From Xanthomonas translucens pv. cerealis (GTDB taxonomy: Bacteria > Pseudomonadota > Gammaproteobacteria > Xanthomonadales > Xanthomonadaceae), in contig NZ_CP038228.1 of the NCBI RefSeq assembly GCF_006838285.1, positions 2,418,001-2,482,000 on the forward strand: DNA of 64,000 bases. The letters are read 5' to 3'. Both the position numbers and the translations under genes were made by a program. Below are positions 1 through 8,740 of the stretch, piece by piece. Numbering within the stretch: the first letter of the stretch is position 1; every line of letters begins with the position of its first letter. The notes beneath the pieces are model-generated. The model was given only the letters and a program-made list of their open reading frames with translations. It had not been told where the DNA came from and did not search any database.

Positions 1-2721
1 TTCGCGCAGGACAGCAGCGAGACCAAGGCGACCGACCTGGAGAAGGTCACCGTCACCGGCTCGCTGATCCCGCAGAGCGAGATCGAGACCGCCACGCCGG
101 TCACCACCATCACCGCCGAAGACATCAAGACCCGCGGCTTCAACTCGGTAGCCGACGTGTTGCAGAAGAGTTCATTCGCGACCGGTGGCGTGCAAGGCGG
201 ACAGAGTTCCAACACCTTCACTCAGGGCGCGAAGACGGTCAGTCTGTTCGGCCTGCCACCGGGCTACGTGAAGTACCTGATCGACGGCCGGCCGATGTCG
301 AACTATCCGGCGCTGTACGACGGCAGCGACACCTTCAACAACATCAGCGGCATTCCGATCGACCTGGTCGACCGCATCGAGATCCTGCCGGGCGGCCAGT
401 CGTCGCTGTACGGCTCGGACGCGATCGCCGGCGTGATCAACGTCATCCTCAAGAAGAAGATGGACGGCGCGGTGTTCAGCATCCGCGGCGGCGGCTACTC
501 CGAAGGCGGCGGCAGCAACTTCCGCGCCACCTTCGCCGACGGCTGGACCTCCGCCGACGGCCGCACCTCCATCCTGGGCGGGGTGCAATACGAAGAAAAG
601 GACCCCATCTGGGCCTATCAGCGCGACCTGACCAGGCAATACAACACGCACGGCTATTCGCCGCAGGAGGCCGGCCTCACGTTCGGGGTGTACAGCAAGT
701 CCGGCGACTACAGGTTCCTGGATCCGGCCAACTGCGGCAATGTCTCCGGCCTGTTCGGCGGCACCAATGGGCTGCAGCAGCGCAACAGCGCGCCCGACCA
801 GCACTATTGCGGATCGAACTACATCCCTGGCTATCGCACGCTCGATGAAAGCCAGAAGTCGCTGCAGGCTTATGTGCACGGCACCTTCGATGTCAACGCC
901 AATGTGCAGTTGTATGGCGATGTGCTGTACAGCCATGACCAAGTCGAATACCAACCCGGCGCTAATTCAATATGGTGGAGTACCAGCACGGATTTCGGCT
1001 ATTACTACGATCCGAACCTGAACGAAACGCTCAACCTGTATCGTAACTTCGCGCCGGAGGAAATGGGCATCAACGGCATCAAGGACACGATGAGCCGCAA
1101 CAAGAGCGACTCGGCGCGCGTCACCTTCGGCGCGCAAGGCCTGCTAGGCCAATCCAACTGGGACTACGACGCCGGCGCTACCTACACCCAATACAAGCTG
1201 CAAGAACGCAACCACGTCCGTTTCAAGGGCGCGATCGACCAGTTCTTCATCGACAAAGTACTGGGACCACAGCGCGGCCTGGATCCGATCGACAACGCCT
1301 ACCCGGCCTACACCCCCGATTACGCGGCGTTGTATCGGCCGATCACGCAACAGGAGTTCGCCAGCTTCACCGGCCATGCCACCAACAAGAGCATGACCTC
1401 CGACAGCATGCTGCGTCTGCAGCTGACCAATGCCAAGCTGTTCGGCCTGCCCGGCGGTGATGCCGGACTGGCATTGGTCGGCGAATACGGCAAGCAGAAG
1501 TGGGACTACGATCCGGCGCCGGAAATCGTCAACGATGAAGTGTTTGGCCTGACCTCGGTGAGCGGCGGCGGCAAGCGCGACCGCTATGCGCTGACCTCGG
1601 AACTGCGCATGCCGGTGTTCGACCCGCTGACCATCACCCTGGCCGGCCGCTACGATGCGTTCAAGGCCAGCGGCCGCACCATCGACAAGCCGACCTACAG
1701 CATTGCGCTGGAGTATCGTCCGTTGGAATCGCTGCTGCTGCGCGGCAAGTACGGCACCGCGTTCCGTGCGCCGACCCTGTCCGACCAATACCAGGGCCTA
1801 AGCGGCTTCTACAGCACGGTGATCGACTACTACCAGTGCGCCCAACTGGGCTATCTGCCAGGCAATACCGACAAATGCCCAAGCGCATCCTTGCAACGCC
1901 AGTACCGAGGCACCCAGTCCGGCAACCTTGACCTGAAACCGATCAATGCCGATGTGTGGAGCGCCGGTTTCGTATGGTCGCCGGTAGAGCGCATGGCGTT
2001 GACCGTCGATTACTTGAACTGGAGTATCGACAACGAAGTCACCGAGCAGAGTGACGATGCACTGAGCCTGCAGGACTATCGCTGCCGCGCCGGCATCGAC
2101 GACATCAACTCGGCGCTGTGCGTGGCGGCCGCATCACAGGTCACGCGCAATGAAGACGGCGATATCAGCGGCATTTATACACCGAAGGTCAACATCGCCA
2201 ACGAAAAGCTGGAAGCGGTGACCGCCTCGTTCCGCTATGGGTACGATCTCGGCCGCTGGGGTGATCTCAGCACACTGCTCAGCTACGCGGAAAACCTGCG
2301 GCATAAGTACACGCGCTATGCCGGAGATGCGCCGGAGGATCTGCTCAACGATCCCAATTGGAGCACAGACCCCAAGCGCAAGGCCGATGCCTCGCTGACC
2401 TGGAAGATCGGCGACTTCGCGGCCACCTGGTACGCGAGTTGGTTCGACAAGACCCCGAACTACGCGGCCACGGTCAACGAAGAACGGTATGCCGCACCGC
2501 GTGCGGGCAGGCTGCCGTCGCACATCACCCACAACGCCAGCATCACTTACACGGCGTTCGAGGGCATGGAGCTGTCGCTGATGGTCAACAATGTGTTCAA
2601 CAAGATGCCGCCAGTCGACGCCTCGTACAACGGCGGAACGAGCTGGGCTTACAACGAGTACAACTTCGACGCGTTCGGTCGCGCGTACTACCTGGAAATG
2701 CGCTACAGCTTCGGCAAGTAG
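1..2721 (+). CDS. TonB-dependent receptor, 5' end outside window
   Basis: Outer-membrane, TonB-energised receptor; the substrate cannot be told from sequence. The reading frame is open from base 1, so the signal peptide is missing and at least 906 residues are present. Residues about 13-21 read LEKVTVTGS, a TonB-box-like segment, followed by a plug domain (about 25-150) with the conserved stretch LYGSDAIAGVINVILKK near residue 136. The remainder is a large beta-barrel rich in aromatic, alternating strands and ends with YYLEMRYSFGK. Internal methionines (for example at 157) are not the start because the plug domain begins upstream of them. It faces a TPR-sulfotransferase gene across a strong hairpin; such pairs are often seen in Xanthomonadaceae. 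Confidence 0.95.
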   Translation, partial: FAQDSSETKATDLEKVTVTGSLIPQSEIETATPVTTITAEDIKTRGFNSVADVLQKSSFATGGVQGGQSSNTFTQGAKTVSLFGLPPGYVKYLIDGRPMSNYPALYDGSDTFNNISGIPIDLVDRIEILPGGQSSLYGSDAIAGVINVILKKKMDGAVFSIRGGGYSEGGGSNFRATFADGWTSADGRTSILGGVQYEEKDPIWAYQRDLTRQYNTHGYSPQEAGLTFGVYSKSGDYRFLDPANCGNVSGLFGGTNGLQQRNSAPDQHYCGSNYIPGYRTLDESQKSLQAYVHGTFDVNANVQLYGDVLYSHDQVEYQPGANSIWWSTSTDFGYYYDPNLNETLNLYRNFAPEEMGINGIKDTMSRNKSDSARVTFGAQGLLGQSNWDYDAGATYTQYKLQERNHVRFKGAIDQFFIDKVLGPQRGLDPIDNAYPAYTPDYAALYRPITQQEFASFTGHATNKSMTSDSMLRLQLTNAKLFGLPGGDAGLALVGEYGKQKWDYDPAPEIVNDEVFGLTSVSGGGKRDRYALTSELRMPVFDPLTITLAGRYDAFKASGRTIDKPTYSIALEYRPLESLLLRGKYGTAFRAPTLSDQYQGLSGFYSTVIDYYQCAQLGYLPGNTDKCPSASLQRQYRGTQSGNLDLKPINADVWSAGFVWSPVERMALTVDYLNWSIDNEVTEQSDDALSLQDYRCRAGIDDINSALCVAAASQVTRNEDGDISGIYTPKVNIANEKLEAVTASFRYGYDLGRWGDLSTLLSYAENLRHKYTRYAGDAPEDLLNDPNWSTDPKRKADASLTWKIGDFAATWYASWFDKTPNYAATVNEERYAAPRAGRLPSHITHNASITYTAFEGMELSLMVNNVFNKMPPVDASYNGGTSWAYNEYNFDAFGRAYYLEMRYSFGK

Positions 2722-2741
2722 GCCGCTTCGCCGGCAAGCCG

Positions 2742-2777
2742 CGCCAAGGCCGCGCCCGCAATGGCGCGGCCTTGGCG
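2742..2777. terminator. Hairpin terminator between convergent genes
   Basis: A perfect 15-bp inverted repeat (arms 2742-2756 and 2763-2777) with a 6-base loop lies between the stop of the TonB receptor and the stop of the minus-strand sulfotransferase. There is no long T-run, so it may act with Rho or in both directions. Confidence 0.7.
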
Positions 2778-2824
2778 TTGGATCCGTTCGCCGCATGCGT
2801 GCTCGGCGCGGCGACCGCGCCGTT

Positions 2825-4414
2825 TCAGCGGCGGTCACGCTTGCGCATCGCGAACGAGCGCGTCTGCAGCAACTGCTTCAGCTCGGCAAGATCCTCGCCG
2901 TAGCGCTGCCAACGCCCCATGTAGGCGCGCGTCATCGAGGTGCGTACCTGCACCACGCTGGCAGTGGCCACCGGCGCCTGATTGTGCTCGAAACGCAGGC
3001 AGGTCTGGTCCCACGGCAAGCCGCAGAACTCCAGCAGACGGCGCGTGGTCGGCTCCTGCTCGAGCACCAAGTCTTCGTAGTCGATTTCCAGCAGACGCTG
3101 CGGGAACAACGCGCGCCAATGCGCCAGCAAACGCTCGAACATCAGGTAATAGCGGCCAACGTCCATCAGGTCGAAGGAATAGTCGTAGTACGGCGAGGAC
3201 AACGCGAACAGCTGGCGGAAGTTGCTCAGGCAGGTGTCCATCGGATCGCGCCGCAGGCACACGATGCGTGCGTTCGGCAATGCGCGCGCGATGTGCCCCA
3301 CGTACAGGAAGTTGTGCGGCAGCTTGTCCACGAAGCGCGGCTTGCTGGCGGTGCCGGGGCGGGTGGATTCGACGTAGGCGCGGCCGAGTTCGCGCCAATC
3401 CAGGCCCTGCAGCCGGGTCAGCGTGGCCACGTCCAGGATCGCCGGCGATGGCGTGCGCACCAGGCGCTTGAGCAGCACCGGGAAATTCTGCAGCTCGCCG
3501 GCCGAGTGCACCTGCGGATGGCTGGACAGGATCCGGTCCACCAGGGTGGTGCCGCTGCGCGGCATGCCGATCACGAAGATCGGCTCCTGGCTGTCGAAGC
3601 CGGACGTCGGCGCAGCGTCGGCACGGAAAGCCTGCTGCAATGCCTCGAACAGCGCCGCATCGCGGTCGGACGTGTAGCCGCGCGCGCGCTTCTGCACCGC
3701 CTTGCCCTGCACGTAGCCACGGAACGCGGCATGGTATTCGCCGAGATCTTCGTGCTCCTTGGCCAGTGCCAGGTTGAGATACAGCACCGCTTCCGGCACG
3801 TCGCCGGCCGAAGCCAGCGCCTGCTGCAGCGAGGCCAGGTTGTTCTCCTGCGCGCTCCATGTGCGCAGCTGCGACAGCGACAGGTAGACCTTCCAGTAGC
3901 GCGGCTCCAGGGCCAGGCACGCCCGGTATTCCTGCTCGGCTTCCTGCACGCTCCCGGAGAACAGCAGCGAGGTGCCGAGGTTGTAGCGGAAGCTGGCCTG
4001 CTGCGGCGCCAGTTGCACCGCCTGGGTGAACGCGCGCAGCGCGGCGACGTGTTCGTTGACCTGGGTATAGACAACGCCCAGCGTGTCCAGCGTATGCGCA
4101 TCGCTCGGCCGCAATGCCATCGCCTGGTCGGCGAAGCGATGCGCCTCCTGCATGAACCGCCCCATCGCCAGCACCTTGGCCAGCTGCGTTGCGTAGTCCG
4201 CACGTTGCGGATTCAACGCCGTCGCCTGATACAGGTGCGCCGCGGCAGGCTGCATCTGTTTTAGCTCCAACGCTGCCACGCCCGCCACGAAATGCACGCC
4301 GGCGTGTCCCGGCAGCGATCGCAACAACTCCTGCGCAAGCCGCTGCGCCTGGCTCCAGTCGCGCTGGTTGAGCGCAGCGATGGCCTGGTTGTAGAGCTGA
4401 ACCTGTTCGGTCAT
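2825..4414 (-). CDS. TPR-repeat sulfotransferase
   Basis: Two-domain protein of 529 residues. The N-terminal half (about 1-240) is a run of tetratricopeptide repeats with regular A/L/Y/A spacing. The C-terminal half is a PAPS-dependent sulfotransferase beginning near residue 275 with IFVIGMPRSGTTLVDRIL, which contains the PRSGTT 5'-phosphosulfate loop; a later RFVDKLPHNF segment and the CLRRDPMDTCLSNFRQ block (3'-phosphate-binding region) support this. I chose the start at MTEQVQLYNQ (4414) because the frame upstream to 4633 has no TPR character and atypical residues. By family it transfers sulfate to a protein or carbohydrate acceptor; the acceptor is unknown. It is convergent with the TonB receptor gene. 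Confidence 0.85.
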   Translation of the reverse strand: MTEQVQLYNQAIAALNQRDWSQAQRLAQELLRSLPGHAGVHFVAGVAALELKQMQPAAAHLYQATALNPQRADYATQLAKVLAMGRFMQEAHRFADQAMALRPSDAHTLDTLGVVYTQVNEHVAALRAFTQAVQLAPQQASFRYNLGTSLLFSGSVQEAEQEYRACLALEPRYWKVYLSLSQLRTWSAQENNLASLQQALASAGDVPEAVLYLNLALAKEHEDLGEYHAAFRGYVQGKAVQKRARGYTSDRDAALFEALQQAFRADAAPTSGFDSQEPIFVIGMPRSGTTLVDRILSSHPQVHSAGELQNFPVLLKRLVRTPSPAILDVATLTRLQGLDWRELGRAYVESTRPGTASKPRFVDKLPHNFLYVGHIARALPNARIVCLRRDPMDTCLSNFRQLFALSSPYYDYSFDLMDVGRYYLMFERLLAHWRALFPQRLLEIDYEDLVLEQEPTTRRLLEFCGLPWDQTCLRFEHNQAPVATASVVQVRTSMTRAYMGRWQRYGEDLAELKQLLQTRSFAMRKRDRR

Positions 4415-4645
4415 GAAGAGGCCTGATGGCGGAGGAAGCCGCTGCTGACGCGAGGACGCCACGGTTCGAGCACGCGGCCGGCCATTATGCCCGGCGATCG
4501 GAACGATGGTCCTGGAGATGGCCTTTGAATTGAAGCCCTGCACCATGTCGCATCGTGTGCGCATACCGACGCGGGGCGACGATGGGAGCAAAGCCGCCTG
4601 ACGAGCGAATGCAACGCCACCGCGAACCGGCACACGGCATCGCGC

Positions 4646-6247
4646 TCAGCGGCGTCCATCGTCCAGCAACGCCATCGCCGCATTGTGTCCTGGCGCGCCG
4701 GTCACGCCGCCACCCGGATGGGTGCCGGAGCCGCACAGGTACAGGCCGGGAATCGCACCGCGGTAGTTGGCCTGGCCGAGCATCGGGCGGGCGCTGAACA
4801 ACTGGTTGAGGCTCAGCGCGCCGTGGAAGATATCGCCGCCGATCAGGCCGAAGGTGCGCTCCAGGTCCAGCGGGGTCAGCGCCTGCCGGCCCAGCACCGA
4901 GTCCGCGAAGCCCGGCGCGTAGCGCTCGACAGTGGCGATCATCAGTTCGGCGACCTCGTCGCGGTGCGCATCCCAGCTGCGCCCGTCCGGCAACTGCGGC
5001 GCCACGTGCTGGCAGAACAGGCTGGCGACGTGCTGGCCGGGCGGCGAAAGCGCATCGTCCAGTGTGCTGGGGATCAGGAGTTCGACGATGGGGTCGCGCG
5101 ACCAACCGTGCTCGCGCGCATCGCGGTAGGCGCGGTCCATGTAGTCCAGGCTCGGCGCCAGGATGATGCCGGCGGTGAGGTGCTCGCCCGGCCCCGGCAA
5201 CGCGCGGAACTGCGGTAGCCGCGACAGCGCCACGTTCATCCGGAACGTGCCCGAGCCGCAGCGCCACTGCGCCATGCGTTCGCGGGTGGCGGCCGGCACG
5301 TGCGCCGGGTCGAGCAGGCGCTCGTACAACAGCTTGGGATTGACGTTGGCGACGACGCGCCGCGCATACAGGCGCTCGCCGTGCTCGGTGACCACGCCGA
5401 CCGCGCGCCCGTCCTCGACCAGGATCTCGCGTACGCCGGCGTCGGTGCGGATCTGCGCGCCCGCGGCGAGCGCGGCCTTGGCCATCGCCTGGGTGATCGC
5501 GCCCATGCCGCCGAGCGCATGGCCCCACGCGCCCTTGACCCCGTTGCTCTCGCCGAACACGTGGTGCAGCAGCACGTAGGCCGAACCAGGCGTGTACGGG
5601 CTGGCATAGTTGCCGACGATGCCGTCGAAACCGAACAAGGCCTTGACCGGATCGCTTTCGAACCAACGCTCCAGGTACTCGGCGGCGGAGAGGGTGAACA
5701 GGTCCAGCAGCTCCTGGCGCAGGCCGGGATCGAGCGCATGCAGGCGGCGGCCGAGGCGGCCGGCACGCAGCAGTTCCGGGAACGCCTGCACCCAGCCGCC
5801 ATCGGTGACGTTCGGCGGTGGCTGCAGCGCCAGCGCACGCAGCACGTCGGCGATGCGCTCCAACCGCGCCTCGTAGGCCGGCAGGCGTTCGGCGTCGCGG
5901 GCGGAGAACTTCGCCACCTGTGCCTGAGTGATGCCGGCACCGGCCAGCAGATAGCGGTCGTCGGGCAGCGGCACGAAGTTGTTGCAGCGGCGCGGCACGA
6001 TGCGCAGGCCGTGCGCGGCCAGGCCCAGATCGGCGATCACCTTCGGCTGCAGCAGCGACACCGTATAGGACGCCACCGAATTGCGGAAGCCGGGGTGGAA
6101 TTCCTCGGTGACCGCTGCGCCGCCGACCACGCCGCGCCGCTCCAGCACCCTGACCTTCCAGCCGGCGCGTGCAAGATACGCGGCGCAGACCAGGCCGTTG
6201 TGGCCGGCGCCGACGATCAGAGCATCGCAGGACGGTTCGCGCTTCAC
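4646..6247 (-). CDS. CrtI/PYROXD2-like FAD-dependent oxidoreductase
   Basis: Protein of 533 residues, cytoplasmic or peripheral. The N-terminus has a dinucleotide-binding Rossmann motif VGAGHNGLVCAAYLARAG (about residues 12-29) followed by LERRGVVGGAA, as in phytoene-desaturase-type flavoproteins. The C-terminus has the second FAD signature GLYLCGSGTHPGGGVTGAPG. No carotenoid genes are adjacent, so carotenoid chemistry should not be assumed; the overall shape fits the PYROXD2-like branch of the family, whose substrates are mostly unknown. It is transcribed divergently from the M13 peptidase gene with about 150 bp between the starts. Confidence 0.8.
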   Translation of the reverse strand: MKREPSCDALIVGAGHNGLVCAAYLARAGWKVRVLERRGVVGGAAVTEEFHPGFRNSVASYTVSLLQPKVIADLGLAAHGLRIVPRRCNNFVPLPDDRYLLAGAGITQAQVAKFSARDAERLPAYEARLERIADVLRALALQPPPNVTDGGWVQAFPELLRAGRLGRRLHALDPGLRQELLDLFTLSAAEYLERWFESDPVKALFGFDGIVGNYASPYTPGSAYVLLHHVFGESNGVKGAWGHALGGMGAITQAMAKAALAAGAQIRTDAGVREILVEDGRAVGVVTEHGERLYARRVVANVNPKLLYERLLDPAHVPAATRERMAQWRCGSGTFRMNVALSRLPQFRALPGPGEHLTAGIILAPSLDYMDRAYRDAREHGWSRDPIVELLIPSTLDDALSPPGQHVASLFCQHVAPQLPDGRSWDAHRDEVAELMIATVERYAPGFADSVLGRQALTPLDLERTFGLIGGDIFHGALSLNQLFSARPMLGQANYRGAIPGLYLCGSGTHPGGGVTGAPGHNAAMALLDDGRR

Positions 6248-6400
6248 TCCGGGGATGATACCGGCCCGCCGGCCTCACACCTGCTGAGCACGAGCACCCG
6301 GCCCATGACCTTCGACACCCCTGAAACCCCGGGCAGCGGCGTACAGTCTGGCCACGGCCCCTTGGGCCATTCCGTATCCACGCTGGCTTGGAGCTTCCTT

Positions 6401-8533
6401 GTGACCTTTCGCAATCCCCAGATGCTGCTGTTGACCCTGGCCGTGAGCGCCGCCCTCAGCGGCTGCAACAAGCCCGACGCGGCAGCGCCCGCCGCCGACG
6501 CCGCCAAGACCGAGGCAGCCGCCGCGCCGGCGCCTGCCGCAACGCCGGCCGAACTGAAGCTCGACGCCAGCAAGCTGCCCCCCTACAGCGCCTTTGCCGC
6601 CAGCGACCTGGATCCGAGCAAGGACGCCTGCAACGACTTCGCCGGCTACGTCAACGGCAAGTGGCTGGCCGCCAACGAAATCCCCAAGGACCGCAGCAGC
6701 TGGGGCGCGTTCTCGATCCTGGACGAGCGCTCGGTCGCCGTGCAGCACCAGTTGGCCGAACAGGCCGCTGCCGCCAACGGGCAGGGCGTGGACAAGATCG
6801 TCGGCGATTTCTGGGCCTCGGGCATGGACGAAGCCAAGGTCAACGCGCAGGGCATCGCACCGCTGAAGGCCGACCTGGCCGCGATCGACGGCCTCAAGGA
6901 TGGCCCGGCGGTGGCCGAGTACCTGCGCCAGAGCGCGGCCAAGGGCGAGAACGGCCTGTTCGGCTTCGGCGCCCAAGCCGACTTCAAGCATGCCTCGATG
7001 AACATGGCCTACGCGACGCAGGGCGGCCTGGGCCTGCCCGAACGCGGCTACTACTTCGATGCCGACAAGAAGGACAAACTCAACGCTTATCAGGCGCACG
7101 TGGCCAAGGTGCTGGAGCTATCCGGGGTGCCGGCCGCCGATGCGGCCAAGCAGGCCAAGGACGTGGTGGCGCTGGAAACGCGCCTGGCCAAGGTCTCCAA
7201 GTCCAGCGAACAGATGTCGCGCGACGCCGAGCTGGCCTACAACCCGATCACCCCCGCCGACGCCGACAAGCTGACCCCAAACTTCCCGTGGACCAAGTTC
7301 TTCGCGTCGCAGGGCGTGGCGGTGCCGGAGAGGTTCTCGCTGGCGATCCCGGCGTTCCACCAGGAAGTGAGCAAGGCGCTGGGCGACACCGATCCGTCGG
7401 TGTGGCGCGCCTACCTGCGCTTCCACACCGTCGATAGCGCCTCGCCGTACCTGAGCGATACGTTCGCGCAGGAAAGCTTCGCGTTCTACGGCAAGGAGCT
7501 CAACGGCCAGGCCGAGATGAAGCCGCGTTGGAAGCGCGTGCTCGGCAGCATCGAGGACGGCGCCGGCGAGGCGATGGGCCAGATGTACGTCAAGGTCGCT
7601 TTCTCGGCCGACGCCAAGGCCAAGATGCAGCAACTGGTGGACAACCTGCGCCAGGCGTTGAAGGTGCGCATCGAGCACGTCACCTGGATGAGCCCGGAGA
7701 CCAAGGCCAAGGCGATCGCCAAGTGGGAGACTTTCACCCCGAAGATCGGCTACCCGGACAAGTGGCGCGATTACAGCGGCCTGAGCACCCAGCGCGACAG
7801 CTACCTGGACAACATGCGCGCTGCCACCGCGTTCAACTACAAGTACAACCTGAGCAAGATCGGCAAGCCGGTGGACAAGACCGAATGGGACATGACCCCG
7901 CAGACGGTCAACGCCTACTACAACCCGCTGCAGAACGAGATCGTGTTCCCGGCCGCGATCCTGCAGCCGCCGTTCTTCGATCCCGCTGCCGACGACGCGT
8001 TCAACTACGGAGGTATCGGCGCGGTGATCGGCCATGAGATGACCCATGGCTACGACGACCAGGGCAGCCGTTTCGGACCCGACGGCAACTTCATCAAGGA
8101 TCCGGGTTGGTGGACGCCGAAGGACCTGGCCGCGTTCAAGGGGCTGACCGGCAAGCTGGTCAAGCAGTTCGACGAGTACAAGGTGGACGGCAAGCCGGTC
8201 AACGGCAAGCTGACCCTGGGCGAGAACATCGCCGACCTGGGCGGCCTGTCCACCGCCTACGACGCACTGCAGAAGGCCACCGCGGGCAAGGACGATCCGA
8301 AGGTGGGCGGGATGACGCGCGACCAGAACTTCTTCCTCAACTGGGCCACCGTGTGGCGCACCAAGTACACCCCGCAGAACGCGATGGTGCGCCTGGCCAC
8401 CGATCCGCACGCCCCGGCGCAGTTCCGCGCGATGGGCGCGCCGTCGAACCTGCCGGCCTTCGCCGCCGCGTTCCAGTGCAAGGCGGGCTCGCCGATGGTG
8501 CGCGCCGGCGACAGGCAGGTCGTGATCTGGTAA
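6401..8533 (+). CDS. M13 (neprilysin-like) zinc metallopeptidase lipoprotein
   Basis: Predicted 710-residue exported zinc endopeptidase of the neprilysin/PepO family. The GTG at 6401 is preferred: it has a GGAG ribosome site (6390-6393) seven bases upstream and gives a lipoprotein signal ending LSGC (Cys22). Upstream in-frame sequence lacks signal features. The zinc site is intact: HEMTH at 545-549 and a GENIADLGG motif with the third ligand Glu608. The substrate-binding VNAYYNP motif lies about 45 residues before the HExxH. Length matches the family (about 680-720). A Rho-independent terminator follows at 8558. The next gene is a paralogue whose zinc site has decayed. Confidence 0.93.
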   Translation: MTFRNPQMLLLTLAVSAALSGCNKPDAAAPAADAAKTEAAAAPAPAATPAELKLDASKLPPYSAFAASDLDPSKDACNDFAGYVNGKWLAANEIPKDRSSWGAFSILDERSVAVQHQLAEQAAAANGQGVDKIVGDFWASGMDEAKVNAQGIAPLKADLAAIDGLKDGPAVAEYLRQSAAKGENGLFGFGAQADFKHASMNMAYATQGGLGLPERGYYFDADKKDKLNAYQAHVAKVLELSGVPAADAAKQAKDVVALETRLAKVSKSSEQMSRDAELAYNPITPADADKLTPNFPWTKFFASQGVAVPERFSLAIPAFHQEVSKALGDTDPSVWRAYLRFHTVDSASPYLSDTFAQESFAFYGKELNGQAEMKPRWKRVLGSIEDGAGEAMGQMYVKVAFSADAKAKMQQLVDNLRQALKVRIEHVTWMSPETKAKAIAKWETFTPKIGYPDKWRDYSGLSTQRDSYLDNMRAATAFNYKYNLSKIGKPVDKTEWDMTPQTVNAYYNPLQNEIVFPAAILQPPFFDPAADDAFNYGGIGAVIGHEMTHGYDDQGSRFGPDGNFIKDPGWWTPKDLAAFKGLTGKLVKQFDEYKVDGKPVNGKLTLGENIADLGGLSTAYDALQKATAGKDDPKVGGMTRDQNFFLNWATVWRTKYTPQNAMVRLATDPHAPAQFRAMGAPSNLPAFAAAFQCKAGSPMVRAGDRQVVIW

Positions 8534-8557
8534 GCGCAGCAGTTCCACTGCAACGCG

Positions 8558-8589
8558 AAAAGGCCCGGCATGTCCGGGCCTTTTCTTTG
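8558..8589 (+). terminator. Rho-independent terminator after M13 peptidase
   Basis: Arms AAAAGGCCCGG (8558-8568) and CCGGGCCTTTT (8574-8584) with a 5-base loop, then TTTTCTTT. This should separate the two M13 genes into independent transcripts. Confidence 0.9.
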
Positions 8590-8740
8590 CCCGCTGCTGG
8601 TTTGCCGACTGCGCGCGTCCAGCACACGCCCGCGCATTCTTCTGAACCGGTTAGGGAGAGCCGCGCCACGCCATGGCCACAGCTGCAGGCCGCAGCTTGT
8701 TAAACTCCGCCGACTTTAATCCTGACCGGATTCGCTCCCG

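Noticed and set aside
172..954. Long minus-strand frame inside the TonB receptor gene
   Set aside because: GC-rich frame shadow: low complexity, no motifs, fully antisense to a certain gene.
5300..6400. Long upstream extension of the M13 peptidase frame
   Set aside because: It is antisense to the FAD oxidoreductase and lies before a clear GTG start with ribosome site and lipoprotein signal.
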